This document shows positions 34,338-49,300 of a stretch of 64,000 nucleotides of DNA, piece after piece. Source of the DNA: Parachlorella kessleri (lineage: Eukaryota > Chlorophyta > Trebouxiophyceae > Chlorellales > Chlorellaceae); assembly GCA_001598975.1 (NCBI GenBank), contig BBXU01000672.1, positions 38,580 through 102,579 on the forward strand, written 5' to 3'. A model generated the notes under the pieces. That model ran no database searches. It had not been told where the DNA came from and saw nothing but the letters and a program-made list of their open reading frames with translations. Made by a program: the position numbers and the translations under genes. Within the stretch, counting starts at the first letter, position 1. Each line of letters opens with the position of its first letter.

Positions 34338-37300
34338 TCACGCAAATGCGACTTTGCGTGGGGACAGGTGCGAGTCCCAGAGGGTGGGGTCGTCCTCCTC
34401 GTCCTCATCCCGTTCTGCAGTCCACAATGCTATTGCAAACATTGGTCTTGCAGCGCAATATTTGCATGCAGAGCAGGGTGCATGGCAGGGAGTGGTGCCC
34501 AGCTTTGCCGCTCGAATTCGAGTGTTAGACTTACTTAGATGTGTCATACTCCAACCACAAGGCCAGGATGCGAAAACAATAGACCACTACCCAGGTGCAG
34601 CCTGCCCCCAGGCACAGACGCAAACGGTCCTGGGGGGCTGATCTGGCACTCCTTCTGTGCCTACCTGAGCGGTGGCGATGCATCTTCTCCTTGAAGGCCT
34701 TGTTAAACTTCGTCGAAACGTCATGTGCACCCACAGCCGGGGAGGCAACCGGCGTCTGCAAAAACCCAAGACATAATGTGTAGCTCACAACATGCAAGCT
34801 GGATGATGGCAGCCAAGCAAGACAAACGCGAAGCTGCACCCTGCTGCACCTTCATGTACCACCCTGGCTTGATGTCAGTAAGCCTACTTGCCTCCTTGTC
34901 TTTGCTGGTGTTTTGGCTGACAACGATGTTCAGGTTGGCAGCCTCCCTGCCAGCGGCCTGCTTGGGGTCTGGCAAAACACCAGCCTTGCCACGCCCCCAG
35001 CAGCTGGCAAACAGCCGACCTGCAGCCAAGCAAGTAGGAAAGAAGAAAAGTACAAAGTTGCACAAGCAGGTAAAAAGAAAAGGCAGAACATACAAGCTCA
35101 TGCAGCTGATTACCAGCCTGCCTGAGGCTGCTGGCCACACGCTCAGGCAGGTGTCCTACCCATCCATGTCTTCGCTGGTTGGCCCTCCACAAGTTCCTCC
35201 TCCTCGTCATCCTGGTTGGTGCTGCTGAGCACCAGATATTCAACATTCATTTCCGCAGGGAGCTGGGACATAAGCTCTGCCACACGGCGTGACTCCTGCA
35301 GGGTGGGTGGATGCACCAGGGGTGAACAGGGTTGACTGAGGCCGCGTACGCTGGCAGCCTCATGCCATATTCCAGCTAGTTGCCACACCTGCTTTGCTGT
35401 TATTTTCCATCATAAATATTTGGGGCCCATGTTACACTTGAACTACGGCCAGCACCCACCTTCTTGCTGTGGCGCATGAACGGCATGAGCATCCTAAAAT
35501 AGAAGAATAACACCATGATTACGCCCAGCACCATGGTCAGCACCTGCAACATGCAGAGGGAAGTTGTCATCGCGATGCCTGGGGACAGCTATGCAGCAGC
35601 CTATGTGAGCAGCAACACTTGGGGGGGGTGTGGGCATATCGACACACGGCAAGCTTGCTATCCAACTCCGTCGAAGCGCCGCTATATGGTGCATCAAAAA
35701 TGGCACGCATGCCATGCCCAGCCGAGGTGTTCCAGTAAGCACCGGGCCTCAGCCACCCACCTGAAGGACGGTGATCAGCGTCATGCGGCCTTGTCCGTCA
35801 GACACAAAATTGGCAGTGTTGGTCGTCAGGCCGTCCTTCGCACATCAATAGCAGGGCGGTGAGTCAGCCCCAAACCCTGGGTTGCTGCCGAGTTGCAAGA
35901 TTGAGCACCGAGGCTATAACTATCGACACTGCACTTCGCCGCAAGCACTTACTTCCAGCGGTTTGCCTTCTCTGGCCACGGCCCAGAGAAATGCGAATGA
36001 GGGGGTGTTGTATGAAATGTTGATGGCGGGTGTCATTTTAGTGAGCTCTTGGCAATGAAGGATGAACGTGTTAACCAAGTGGTTGAGACCATTGCTGGTT
36101 GCCTGCATCCCACAGCAGAAGCCATGCAATTGTGGTCCGCATCAGCGTACCCAATCGCACGCGAAGGCGAGGCAGCATGCAGGTAGCCAGCACCATACCG
36201 GCATACCAACTCAAATCCTCATCTGAAAGTTCATGACTTCCATCGCACTTATGGCGTCAGCGCTCGCATTGGCAGTAGCAAAGGAGGGCTAGCGGGGGAG
36301 GGTTCAAAGCCAGCACTTGTGCTCATCTACCAACATGGACATGCTCTCAAAGCAGGAATCCTTGCAGTGACAGCACTCACCTCGTAATAGGGGCTGCTGG
36401 GCTGGAGGCAGGTGCTGCTATTGGTGCTGAGGCACCCCTGCCCAAACCAGAGCTCTTCATGGTGGTTGTTGAGTCGCACTGCGCCCTCCAAACCCAAGCT
36501 TGCATCTCCATACAACAGCCCCTGGAAACCATTGCAGCCGATGCCAGCTTTCGACCTCAGGACCAAATGCCACTGGTCCACACCCCCAACACATGGCATG
36601 CTGGCAGGGGTCGCGGTACGTCATGGTTGCTTGGGTTGAAAGAATGCGTGGCATAGCCTTGTTCTTGTGTGGTACTCTCGCTCTTTGCCAACCTAAAGTT
36701 TCCCTCACTTCAGCGGACTTACCTGGAGGTACTTCGTGACTGTGGGCAAGTTGCCGACAAGCCTGCAGAGGGCAGGCTGATTTAGACCTGCCACCAAGCC
36801 AGGGTGTCAAAATCGAAGGGAGGACAACAAGCTGCATGAAGCCGCATCAAGCCTCATCGGTGCACAAGGGCAGGTAGAGCAGCTCGCATTGACAGACATT
36901 TTGCGTTCCAAACTTCAAGTACTCACTCCGTCTGTAGTGAGTTAGCCTCCGTTGCAGACGATGTGAATGCTATGCCGATGGCCCTGCTGAAGGCATACCC
37001 CACATACAGCTGAAGCAGATTTGCATAAACGAGATTCGATACCTGCACGAACCCACAAGGCCCTGTTGAGAATCCTAGTTGCACCGACCAGGGATTGGGC
37101 TCACCACACTGTCAAGGAGGACAGGATGACAGGAGACTCTCCGACTTGCCACACTCACCGACGCAGAGGACCCCCGGAGTCTGAAGATACTGATGGCAAA
37201 CACTATAGCAACAATGATGCTCCAGAGTAGAAAGGGCGACAGCATGATGTACGACGCCAGCCCATTGGTCCTCTGCAGAGGCACTCAAAGTCTTGCAAAG

Positions 37301-40300
37301 TGTGGCAACCAACATTGGTGTGGTCATGACCAGCTGTGCAGCATCTTGCACCTGAAATAGCAAGCTACATGCAGCAGTAACTGTTCTTGACGATGTTGAG
37401 ACCTCTGGGAAGCACAAGTTGCCATCACCCACCAGTTTGCGCTTGGCTGTGGTCAGGTTGAAGCCCACCCCTTTAGCAGGGGAGGATCCGCTGCCAGCCT
37501 CAGCTTGCTGCAGCGCAGGAAGGCATTGTCATCCTCGGGAAACTTGTGGACATCTGGCCCCGAAAGACTCTGTAATTCCGCTCCTCCTCCTCCTCCTCCC
37601 CCATTTGAAGCCGGTTACTGACACCTCGCATGCAATTGAGGACATGCAAGACCCAAAACATCTCGCTTACCCTTAGCCATGCATCACCGTCGTCTTCATC
37701 ACCGTCCTCGGGATCAAGCGATACCTGCACCTCCCGTGTCGCCAGCTGCATAACCACAGGTCGCGGCACAGCCTGCAGGTGATGAGAAAGGGGACGTGAG
37801 GCAGGGTTTGCCTTGGGCATAAGCCTCGCACCACAACCTGTAAGTGGTAAGTGCCCCACAGAGTCACTGGCAAGGTTTTGCAGGCATGAATGTGAAGGTC
37901 CCAGGTGACCCTGCTTGCCTGCTCACTCACTTACCAGGAAGACATTGAACAGCTTGAGGCGAGCCTGATTTACCCGCTTGAGGAGCAAGTACAGGCAAAG
38001 GCAACACAGTGGGATCAAGCCACCTGCCTCCGACGCCACGAATATTGTCAGCTCCTGCACAGTGGGTCATTCCTGGCCTTACCCCCAGCCCTGAAGCAGC
38101 AGCAGGATAGCTGATTCTCAAGCAGCTGCTACGACAGGACGGGCTTGTGGACCACTCAGCCGGGGTAAAGTTCCATACACCCACCTTAGTTAGCTGTGCG
38201 ATTTTAATGCTGGATATGGTTCTTTGGGTGGTCAGAGTCTTCATCACCCCAACGGCAGTGTTGACACGATTGAGACTTATGAATTTTACCTCCTGCAGGG
38301 CAGGCCATAACAACTGCGACAAGGTGGCAAAGGGTACCCCAAGGGGGCTTGGTCCTTGTTCGAGAGGATTCCTTGGGTTTGCCAAGATGCCAATTACTCT
38401 TTGCAAAAGACTTCCTCTGCTTCAAGCGCCCCTCCCTCCCATTTCCCTCAACTTCAACATGCTGCAAAGGCCCTCACCGACATATTGGCCAGCGATGCGC
38501 CTGCTGCGGTTGGTGCTGTCGCCGCCATAAGCTGGCCGGCAGTGGCAAAGCGAACTGACAGGTCCCACAGTGACATGTTCAAGGACCTGCGGGTGAAGGT
38601 AAGGGTCATGCACAGCAGTTCTCGTGGTGGTAAGGCTTGCGTTGCCTAGCCGTGGACAGCTGGCTTTTGGGGCCCAGAACCTAGTGAGTAACACTTTGAC
38701 ATGCACAGGAGGCAGGTATTCCTGCACTGTTTCATACCATACCTTGTGGGTGACACTTGCTTCACAGCGATAGCATTGCTGAGGAAAAGCACGCGCAGGT
38801 CTTCCGTGGAAGGCATCGTGAGGTGGTTGCGGTCAAACCCAAACATAAGCTCTCGGGTAAACTCCTCAAAGTTTGCAGCCTGCGTGTCACCAGCAGCGCT
38901 GGCCTCAGACCGTGGTAAACATAAGCATGAACACGCCTAACCAAAAATTCAGGGTTTAATGAAAGCTAGCCCAAGGCAATCAAGCTTCGCAAAACGCACC
39001 TTTTTAGAGACCCACGGGGTATAGTAGCCCAGGTAGTAAGCTGCCCAGGTCGGGACTGCATGCAAAAGCACCAGGGCGTTTCTGAGACCAAGTTCTGCTA
39101 GGTTTCTTACAAGCAGCCACACCTGGAAAGACAGCCCAAGGTTCACTCACGACTCGACCGTAAGGTGTGAGGGGCTGTCGCATCAGTGCATGATATTAGA
39201 ATTCTCATCCCAATGGTTAGCTGCATGCACAGCAAAAGACTTGTTATGGGCCCTCTAAGTTTGTGTAGCGGATAGCCTGCATGGTTCTCCCTGGGACGCA
39301 TGCCCCATGCAGCAGCCGTGCAAGCATGAGGTGTGCAAGCATGCCGAGAGGCGGTGACAGCTAAGCCTGACCACCACATCACCGCAACCCACTTTGTTTG
39401 AGTTTGTGGCGGCTTCTCCTGCAGGTACTCAGTGGCATTGCCAGGCTGTTAGCACAGGAAGACAACACAACTACAAACAGCAGGTCTAGTGCACACAGGT
39501 TGCAGGCAGAGATAACGCGACGGGAGTCCACATCGCCACCAGCCTATCCAGGGTGCTGCACTCACCCGCCACAACAATGTCCTTGAAAAAACTTTCATAA
39601 TCCTTGATACCCTGGCTGGTCAAACCGAAGAAGAGGGCATGCACTCCTAGCAGCAAAAATAGCATAGCTATCGAAGTCCTGCACGCATCACCATACACAA
39701 CTCGGCTTTTGAAACAAATTGTTAATGACTGACTTCAAATGGTAATGATTGAGCGCATTGACCACAACCCAAAAACGGACACTCACCATTTCAGGATGCG
39801 TATCCTCTGCTGGGCCTTAGGTGAACTGAGCATCTTATTCAGCTTGCGGAAGCGCTTGGCCCGCTGATAGTTATTGAAGTTGCCATGACTCTCGGCCGCC
39901 TGCAGCCAAACTAGGTAATCCGCCAAAGTGCTAACACTGCAAGAGCAGCCGCTATCCAAACCCCGCAAAAGCTGGCAAGGGCGCTTCACATCTTGCAGGT
40001 GCCCTTGTTGGGGTCCAACAGGGTTCCAGGCGCCCCAACCTGTGCAACACTTCACACAGACATGTTACGCACCTCAGAGTCTCCCATAGATACGCCATCC
40101 ATGTTTGAGGTGGCATCATCCTGGGAGTGCTCCGAGCGCCCATCTGCTGCACTCAACAGATGCATTACAAACTGAGCAAACAGGTCGTCTCATCAAATGA
40201 TAGCTACAACCCACCCACAGATGGAGCATAATCCCCACAGGTGTGATACAGAAAAACATTAAAATAACAACCTCCGACACTAACCAGACTGGGCCTTGGC

Positions 40301-43300
40301 TGCGTTGGGATTTCCCGGTGCTGCTAGAGCAGTAAGCCTGCAGCAGGCGCTCAGGCGGCCACATTGTATGGGCACAGGGCACAAGCAAGGTCATTAGTGA
40401 GGGAGAGTTGTAGCAAAGTTGCTAGGTGCAAAGCACATGGTGCGGTAAGCCTGGATGCATCATCATGTAAGGCTGGAAGGAGGCTTACTGGTTTTCCTCC
40501 GGCCCTGGGGAGTTGCAGCGGCTGCTCTGGGGCGACTTTGACGCAACAGTCATACTGCGACTGAGGGCTTCCAGCAAACTGGGGCGCCTCTCTGAAGCTG
40601 GCTGATTTGGCTGCACCGTGACTCGCAGCACCCATCTGAAATCAGCCAGCCAAACAAGTTGTTGCAAGCTATAGTTGGCAAGGTACAATTGCACATCAGC
40701 AGGTACCGCAGGGGTGCGCTGAGGAAAACAAAGTTTTGTCACCATCAACTGGAGATGCGCCTCGAGGCTGGCACTTGCCTGGTGCCATCACCGTACTTGT
40801 CAGCACCTTGAAGCTGCACCAGCATGCGTGACCCATCCGCCTGCAAACATAGTGTAACCCAGCATCTTGGCTGACAAGAACAGACACCTTACCAGTGCGA
40901 CTTGGCGGCTGCTGCCATTTGTGGGCCCACATAATAGAGCTCGGCTGGAATTCAAACTTGACAAGAAGAAAGAGAACCAAGGTTTACGCACATGCAGTGC
41001 CTCCATCTCCAACTTCTCCCCCACAGCTTGGTGGTCGCCACGCTTCAGCTGGGTTCTCTTCACAGCCAAGAAGTCCTCAACACGAGAGGAGCTGTCGGGA
41101 CGGCCAGCTGCATGGGAAGGGGAAGGGTTGCACCATGAAGGACCACCAGGAGGTGAGCAGCTGCTTGCCCTGGACATGCTGATGCAGCTGTGTGTTAGTC
41201 AACAGATCCCTCCTTGCTGCATCTGGAGCTAGCTCACTGACCAGTGCCGTCGCGGGTACTTGCCTTGAGAACTGATAAACCGCTTCAGGGAGTGCCCCTT
41301 CACAGCATTAGATCCAAACAAGTATGAGGCCTCGACATCTGCAGCAGGCAACACAGTGTACTGTACCTGCAAAGTGGTGCTTGGAGAGGTGGTTTGACAG
41401 GCTTGAAGTACGGCAAGAGGGCTCGCAATTCAGCAGCGGCTGCCCGACCTATGAAATACTTACAACAAGCACAGCAGTGTGCAGATTACACATTTGATGC
41501 ACCAGTGGTACACAGCAAGATGTACACACCTGCAGCCTTGATCTTCATTTGCGCGTCAATCTCCAGCACAGCCTCTATCATATCGTCCTGCCGCAGCTTC
41601 ACTACATGGAGCTGTCCTGCAACAGCGACAGCCCACAGGTACCTCTCACGCGCAGCGTTCTTTCCACGCCAAAAGAAAAGCAAAGGTCCCACCTGACAAG
41701 ATGCCCCAGGCAGGTGCACGTTGTCCGTTAAGCGCTCTTGGACTCATTGCAACATGGTGCGTCATCACATGGTCAATGACCAGCTCATACCCCCTCACTT
41801 ACCCGAAGAGACATCCTCCTCCTTAAGTGTCCCCGCGTCCAGCAACTGCGTGGCAAAGGCGGGCATTTGACACATATTGCATTCCTAACAGGGCAGTGCA
41901 AGATGACTGTGGCCAACTCGCTCACAACCTGCGAACTTGCTCACACCCAGCACATAGTTTTCCTCGCATTCACGGGGTGGCCTCACCTCCTGGAGCTCTA
42001 GCTCGGAGTCAGCGACCTGCGGGGACAAGCAGACAAGTGTCAGACCCGCGCAAAGGAAAGCCAGGCACGGTAGTGCACCAGCATTTGTTGTGTGCCACTT
42101 GCCCTGTAATAATGGAGCGGGGTAAAGGCCAAACCATCTCAACAGAAACACCAAGGGGCTGTTGCAGAGCCTTACCGGCAGCACAATCATGCGGCAGGGG
42201 ATGGTAGCATGTGCATGTCCCTTGGGCTTTTGCTTCAGCTGAGCAGGAGCTGTGGCGCTGGGCACAACCCCCACACGAAAGGACGGAGCACCCCCAGCAG
42301 CTGCACAACCAAATGTAAGGAGGTCACTAGGCATCCATACAGTCGAGCCGGCTGCCATGTTTCTCAGCAGGGATCAGACATAGGCAGAGGTTGCTGGTCG
42401 GCACCCTTAGTGGTCACACCACAGCATGCAAGTGGGCGCCACCGGACTATACCATGCGCCTTGGAGGTCTGCTGGGCCAGCCTGGCCAGCAAATGGGGCA
42501 CTGAGGGCCAGTCCTTGGAGAAGCCAGCTGGCTTGGTAAAATCTTTGACGACCTCCGAAACAAACTTGCCGCAGAGCTCAGTCACATTCTGCAGCGAGGG
42601 ACAGTGGGGGCAACCGCGTGACTGGCAGGCTTCGAATAGCAGAATTGGCTGGATTTGTAAGGCAGTGCTTGCGAGCGTGTATGTGTCCCATGCTGGGAAG
42701 CTATCCCAGGTAACTCACTTGGCCGAACCCATGGAGCGCCGTGTCAGGGTCTGCCTTGTAGGCCAGCACCCTGCCGTCGGCATGCACCAGCAGCAGTAGC
42801 CGTTTACTGTTGTTCCAAACGTCCTGCAAAACCCACAATGTCAACTTGGACAATGCAGCGCAGTGAGTATTGCTGCATGGATCCTGAAATTATTGAATAC
42901 TGGTATCATGTGGCCAGGCTGCTATTCAGGGTACAACGCAGGTTGCGTAAATAGCGGTCTTGAGCCCTGCTGCCTTACCTTCACATCACCACCTCCCCAA
43001 GCATCCGGCTCTGGCACTTCCAGCTGCGTAATGCTGGCCGTGAGGCACCGCATCTTGCCCACCTGCAGTGAGGATGTGAAGTCATGGTCCTTTAAGCAGG
43101 TGCAGCACAGAGCTAGGCAAAGCTGCTCGGCTCGACAATGTTGCAAGCCCATGGGGCGCAAATTATGTTAGCGGTTTCAAGGTGCTCTCAGCTGATGAAC
43201 TGCCAACCCTAGTGACAAGTCGAACATGCGACAGACACTCTCACCTCGGCCTCTACTACGCGCATGGTCACAGGCACTTGCACATTGTTGCGACCCACAA

Positions 43301-46300
43301 GTAGGACACCACGCCCTGTGCGGCAGGAGCACGGTGCCTGCAGAGCACAATTGCAGAATCTATGCGGCAGACAACATCAGGCATCCACACAAAGCCTGCT
43401 TGGCGTAGCACATTTGCAGACTATCGATCCCGGCCGTGGTAGCTTGTGTCACCCCTGCCAACAGTGTTGAGCTCTTTCCTACCATGCTGTTGTACTCGGC
43501 ATTCTGGGCTGCCTGCAGCATCCAGCGCAGGTGCAGCTGACCGTAGGGCGGCCGCACAAGCTCCCTGATGGTCTTCTGTTTGCCGACCAGAAAGCCTGCA
43601 GATTGACAAAAGCACACCTCGGCTGTAGAAGGAGGCTAGGCCAGGTGCCAACCTCTGCCTGCACGAATGTTCGGCAAACCTAACAAAATAAGACAGAGGA
43701 TGAGGACTTGCGGGGAACTGATAGTGTGGCTGAGAAGTGATAGTGTGCCAGGCATTGTAGGCTTCCACTAGCCTCACAGCAGATGCTCAGATGACAAATG
43801 CAAGGCAAAAGTGGAGCATGTGAGCTTGCCTGGTTCATAGCCCAGCATCTTTTCCAGCGTAGGGTTCGCGTACACAACCTGGCCTGCTGGAGTCATTGAG
43901 ATCAGTGCCAGCTTCTCCACCCCCTCAGCCAGCGCAAACTTAAAAGCCCTGCATTGACCAGGAGGACAAGCAGGTATATGCAGGCCGATTTAGCTGTACA
44001 GTGACCCCGGTCCATGTGCGGCATGCTGGTAGGACAAGATCCATCTGGTCATGAGTAGAAAACAGGTGCTATCATCATTCCGCCTTACATGAGACGCACA
44101 GCATCCGTCCCGGCGAAAGAGACGGAGCCAGAGGCAGGGAAGACTGCGCCATACTTGTGCTTCAGGGCAACCTGCAGCAGCGGTTTGGCTGAAGAAACTT
44201 ACAGGCGCGAAGCCAAGACCTTTAGCGGTTGCCCAAACTGTGTGCTCCAACCACCTTGGTACAGCGACAGGCTCCTTCTGGTGCAAAGCAGCACAGGACC
44301 CGGCATGCAATCTCTCTGCAGCATACCAACGCTAACTCGCACCTGAAATGTGTGCATAGAGGTCCCAAGCTCTGCAGCACTAAACTCCCATTTCTTGAGC
44401 AGTTCCGCCACGGTCTTGAACTGCTGGGTAAGCCCGTCGTCCGCCCCGACGCTGCCCACAAGCTCCCCACGAATGTCGGCCAAGGAATACCCAAAAGCAT
44501 TATGAAGGCCTGCAATCAGTACACCAGCAAGTTCAATCCTAGTACGGTGTGAGGCGAGTAGTTGCCAGTATCTGTGACCAGAATCAATGGTGCTGCTTGG
44601 GTACACTGTGCCATGTATCCTTGTTTTCAATGAGCCTCAGGCGATATCATTATTTGGGTGCACCGCGACCAACCTCTATTCAGGCCTAAAATGTGCCCCG
44701 CAGCATCTACCCAGAGCACTGCAGCATGGTTGTCTTCGTTGACCTGCAATAGCCATGCACTGCCCAAAATATGTTGCAGGGTTGGGGCACATATTTGGCA
44801 GCCCGTTAGCTTCAACAGCAAGCAGAAGAAGCGACAGCATGTGCCAAAAAGAACCCTGGTTGCACGCAAACCAAGGATTTTACTTCTGCAGTAAGGTACT
44901 CGCCGGCTTAAAAACACCCCTGTAGGCCTTGGCATCGCCTTGCTGCAACTCCTTGATAGCCAGAGTGACCTGTAAGCAAGCAAAGAGAAGCCGGACCCTC
45001 GCGGTCCCATCTGTGCACCATCCATATGATTCCACATACGAGCAAGTCCTCCAAGTGCATAGGCACGCTGGGGCAGCTGCACAGCACTCACCGGGAGACT
45101 GAACCCTTGGGCATGTAGCGCCACGGTGTGGAACGCCGACTTGCCCACACGGAATGCCTTGCCTGCAAGTTGTGAGCAACATACACTCATGAGCTCAGTA
45201 CAGAAGTCACCAGCCATTAATGCCACACCACGGGGCCTAAAGCGGCTCAATTACAGTAGTTGAATGGGACCATAGACCACTTGCAGGGTTGCAGCCCCGC
45301 CACAACAATGGCGCTAGCACCCAAGGCACGCAACTGCACAGCCCAGCCGTGTGTAGGCGACAAACACACCTGTCTTCTTAAAGCGCTGCATGTACTGGTT
45401 GTGGTGGTTGCTATATGGCGGGGGCATCAGTCCTGTCAACAAAGTTGCAAGGAGTTCTCATCTGTGTTGAACCGAGGCGAGCATGCAGACATGCAGGACG
45501 AGGGCATGAAGTGGGCAGGCCTTGCAGATCACCAAACCTGCCACATTCTTCCCCTCTAGTTGGCCCTGCTTGTAGCCAAACATCTCCAGGAGCTTCTTGT
45601 TCACTGCGGTGCAACAGGTAGTTGAGTCGGCCAAGGTGGGGCGCCTCAACTTCACAACAGTACTTAATAGTGTGTCGCTGGTGGGATCATGGAGGTGTGA
45701 CGGCCGCACAGAACCACCACTTGCTCACCAAACTGTATGACGCCTTTGTCATTGATCACCACCATCTGCAGGACCACAGCGGCAACAGGGCATTGTCACC
45801 TGTCTGGCTTGCTTTGATGAAGGTTCTCATTGGGCAAGCGCCTCCCGGAACAAAGTGTGCACAGGTCACTTGGCACCGCCAGCACAAGCGTGTCCAGCCT
45901 ATCATAATTATTTGCACAAACTACTACCATGAGGTTGCCAGGGCCACTCAATATTGACGCATAGGCAAGCAACTCACAGCATCCGCAGAGTTGTCCATGA
46001 TGGCCCCCGATGAGCGGTCCGCAGTCACCGCTGACTCCCCACTGCCCTCAAACCTGCACAAGCAAACAAGACAGAAAGCCCCCCTGCTTGGATCTCCATC
46101 GGTTGTGGCGCGCCTCCCAGCATGTCAGGTTGCTTCGGCATGTGCACTCACCCGTCGGTGAGAGCCGGGTTTTGAGCGGCTTGAGGAGAGGTCTTGTCAC
46201 AGCGGGCCGCTTCTGCCCGGTAGCGAGTGGCGTGGGAAGGGTTGCTCTTGACGGTCTGCATAGGGGGGTGTCCACGCTGTGCACGTCCAAATGCTCGAAT

Positions 46301-49300
46301 GTGCGACTAGCGCTCTGCATGTATGATATGCGGGACATATGGCAGCAAGAGCGCTGTTGCTGCTTCGGCTGCTGGTGTTCTTAGGCATGGCTGAGGATTA
46401 GTTTAGGACAGCGAGAGTTCGGATGTGCAGAGAGCCATTCACATGCAAGGGGCCATCTAACCTCAAGGTACAGGGCGTAGGCCAGCAGCAGCTTGGGGTT
46501 GTTGGGGTAGCGGTCGAGCACCTGCAAATGCAACACCAGCAGCAAGGTGGGCTAGACAACCCTTCTAAGTACTTTAAAAATCACCCACCTGCATTTGCAC
46601 ACAGCGCCATAGGTGCAATAACAGTGCTTGGGAGGTTGGACTGTGGCTGCACAAGTTTGCACGGTGGTGACCCCGGCAGCGGCCAAAGCGTTCAACTGAC
46701 CGACTGACCATTCTGAAAGTGCTGTCTGCACGCTTCTCTGCCGTTTCCATGGCGGAGAAGGCTCGGGTTAAGTCTTCAAAGGCAATATCCTTGCGAACCA
46801 GCTGCCGCCAGAAGCTGCGGTTGGCTTTCAGAGCCTGGCGGTGTACTGCCATGAGGGCCTTGAAGTTGTTCTACACGCAGGATTGCAGGCAACATCGATT
46901 TATGTTGGCGAGGGAAGGTTGCAGCTCTGCCACAGGCTGCACGCAACGACCCCAGTGCCGGTACTGCAGACTTGCAGTCTGGGTGAAAGAGCAGATATTG
47001 TTGACGTTGCCCCTGCCATGCCCAAAAAAGCTGACCTGATACTCTACGTATGAAAGCAAGTCATAGGAGGACCCGTCAGCGCCGCTCCCGCCACGCTGCT
47101 TCTGCTCTCGGTCCCTACAACACGCACACAATATAGACCTCTAAAGCTTTGTGTCGCAAATGTAGTCGGACATGAATGCATGATCCAAACATAGGTTGCA
47201 TCCCACTGGGCATCATGGCCTACCTGACAAAAATCATGAAACGCTCTCCTATGCTGGGCTCCAGCTTCCTCGCCACTTCCAGCAGCCCAGCGCCAACCTG
47301 CAGGCGCCCAACAGAAGGACTGTCACCTCCAAACTCCCAGAAGGCAACCCCCAAGCAGTGCGGGCCCATCCATTGCATGGGTGCGCCAAGCATCTCCCAA
47401 GAACACAACCGAACCCAAAGGAACAGGGACTTCCCCATGCTTGCCTGCATTGCAGATCGGTGGTGGATGAGGAATGAAGAGTAGGCAATATTGAGATAAG
47501 CCGACTCAGGGAACTGGGCGAGGCCCGCCTTATAGACCGCCTCTGCAAAAACGAGAAGTAGGCCCGGTAAGGCATGGCAGCAGCACGGCCAACTCTCGTC
47601 ATGGCAGCATTAGGACCCCACAGCAGGAGGTTACAAGCCCTACACCCAAACTCGGACGACACAGCAGCTGCAGCCTTTTTCACTCTACTGAGTGAGACCG
47701 CATGCTGTGCTACCTTACTACTACACACCTGCGGTATCCACCCAGACGGGCATCAATTCACCATACTTGTCACGGATGCGCCCACAGCGAGCCACGATCT
47801 GCATGATGCAAGCGCACCTCGCTCTGCCGGCCTTTCCTTCATCTGCTAGCCAGAGCCATTGCTTATGCTTGCTACAGATGCATTGCAGAGGGACATGCCC
47901 AGCTGCACCCTTTCAGAAACTGCCGGTCTTTGCTTTGCATTGGCCTTGTTGCCTCTCAAGTTGAGCTCAGCGCCCTCACCTCCACTTCTAGTTCGTCCAC
48001 AAACTTGTGGATAACAGGGCCATTGTCAGACTTGAGGGCCATGCGGTACATGAGGGCCACCTGGACAAATGCACGAGCACCCTTGAGATCCAGGCGGGAG
48101 AGAAGAGGGGCCATACTGGTAGCACAAGAAAGCTGCCAGGCAGTAGAAATAACACAGAAGCCAGTCTCTCGCACCTTGTGCGTGTGCCTCACTCTGAAGT
48201 AGAGTACCACCCACACCAGCGGGATGACTGCCAGCAGACCTGCACACAGGTCCAGGAGATGACAACACGGACTGCAACCTTTACAGGCTCACCAGACGAG
48301 TGCCATCACCAGCAACATGCAGACCTGCTGCGCACATCAAGCTATGCTGGTTTGGACACAGCCTTCACTGTCGAGCATCACCCACCAACCCAGACGAGCA
48401 CACTGAACGCCTCATGGTTGCTGTATGGGTAGAAGAAAGCCATCAGTATGATAAGGAATGAGGCCCAGGTTAGGGAGGCAAAGAAGGAGGCCTGCAACTG
48501 ATCATCATATCACTATTCAATGCTTGTAAGCCAAAAGGTAAGGTACACATATCACACCAAGTCTAAAACAAAGAACGAGGGTACAACCTGTCAGCAACAG
48601 GGGGCGCACCTGCAGGCCGTTGATCCAGGCTGTCTGGAAGGGCATATAGCGCACATAGTTGTGGCACAGGTACCCCATAATGATAATGCATGCAATCCCC
48701 TGCAGGAGGCCGGGTAAGGGACGTGCTGAGGGACGGGAGGGGTGTGGGACCATTGTTCATTTCTCAAGTCACCCCACCCTTTGATGCCCCCTGGGTGGGA
48801 ATGCACAGGCCAGCCACCCCTATTTGCATGCCACGCCTCACACATGACGCATGGCTGCTTGCGGGTCGGCGGTCCATAGCAAGCAGGCAGGGGATGCGAC
48901 TCGGACCTGGATCTTGGTGTAGCTGGGGAAGACTTCATTGATGACGGTGATGAGGGAGATAAGAGCATAGCGCTTGAGCGCGCTCCTGCAACCACAGAGC
49001 AATTGCCTTATCGCAGGAAGCGAGGTTGTCTACTGTCACAAGCCATGGTGATGCCTGCTGGAGGAGTTGACGCATGACACCAATGCCCTGCACCGCCAAG
49101 CGCACCTGTTGTGGGCCTGGGAGTTTAGTTCCTTGCTGAGAGGGTCTAGTTCCGAGTTGGCCACAGCAATGAAGTATGCCATCGCCATCGCGAGCAGCTG
49201 CAGGCGAGACAGATTGGGACCCTGGTGTGACAATTATCAAGCAGGGAACAGTTCACATGCAGGGAACACTGCACAAGTGAGCCAGTCAGGGAACCCTTGA

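Noticed and set aside
38995..39120. Possible extra membrane exon in copy 3 (hydrophobic VWLLVRNLAELGLRNALVLL)
   Set aside because: No matching exon is found at the same place in copies 1 or 2, so it is more likely intronic.
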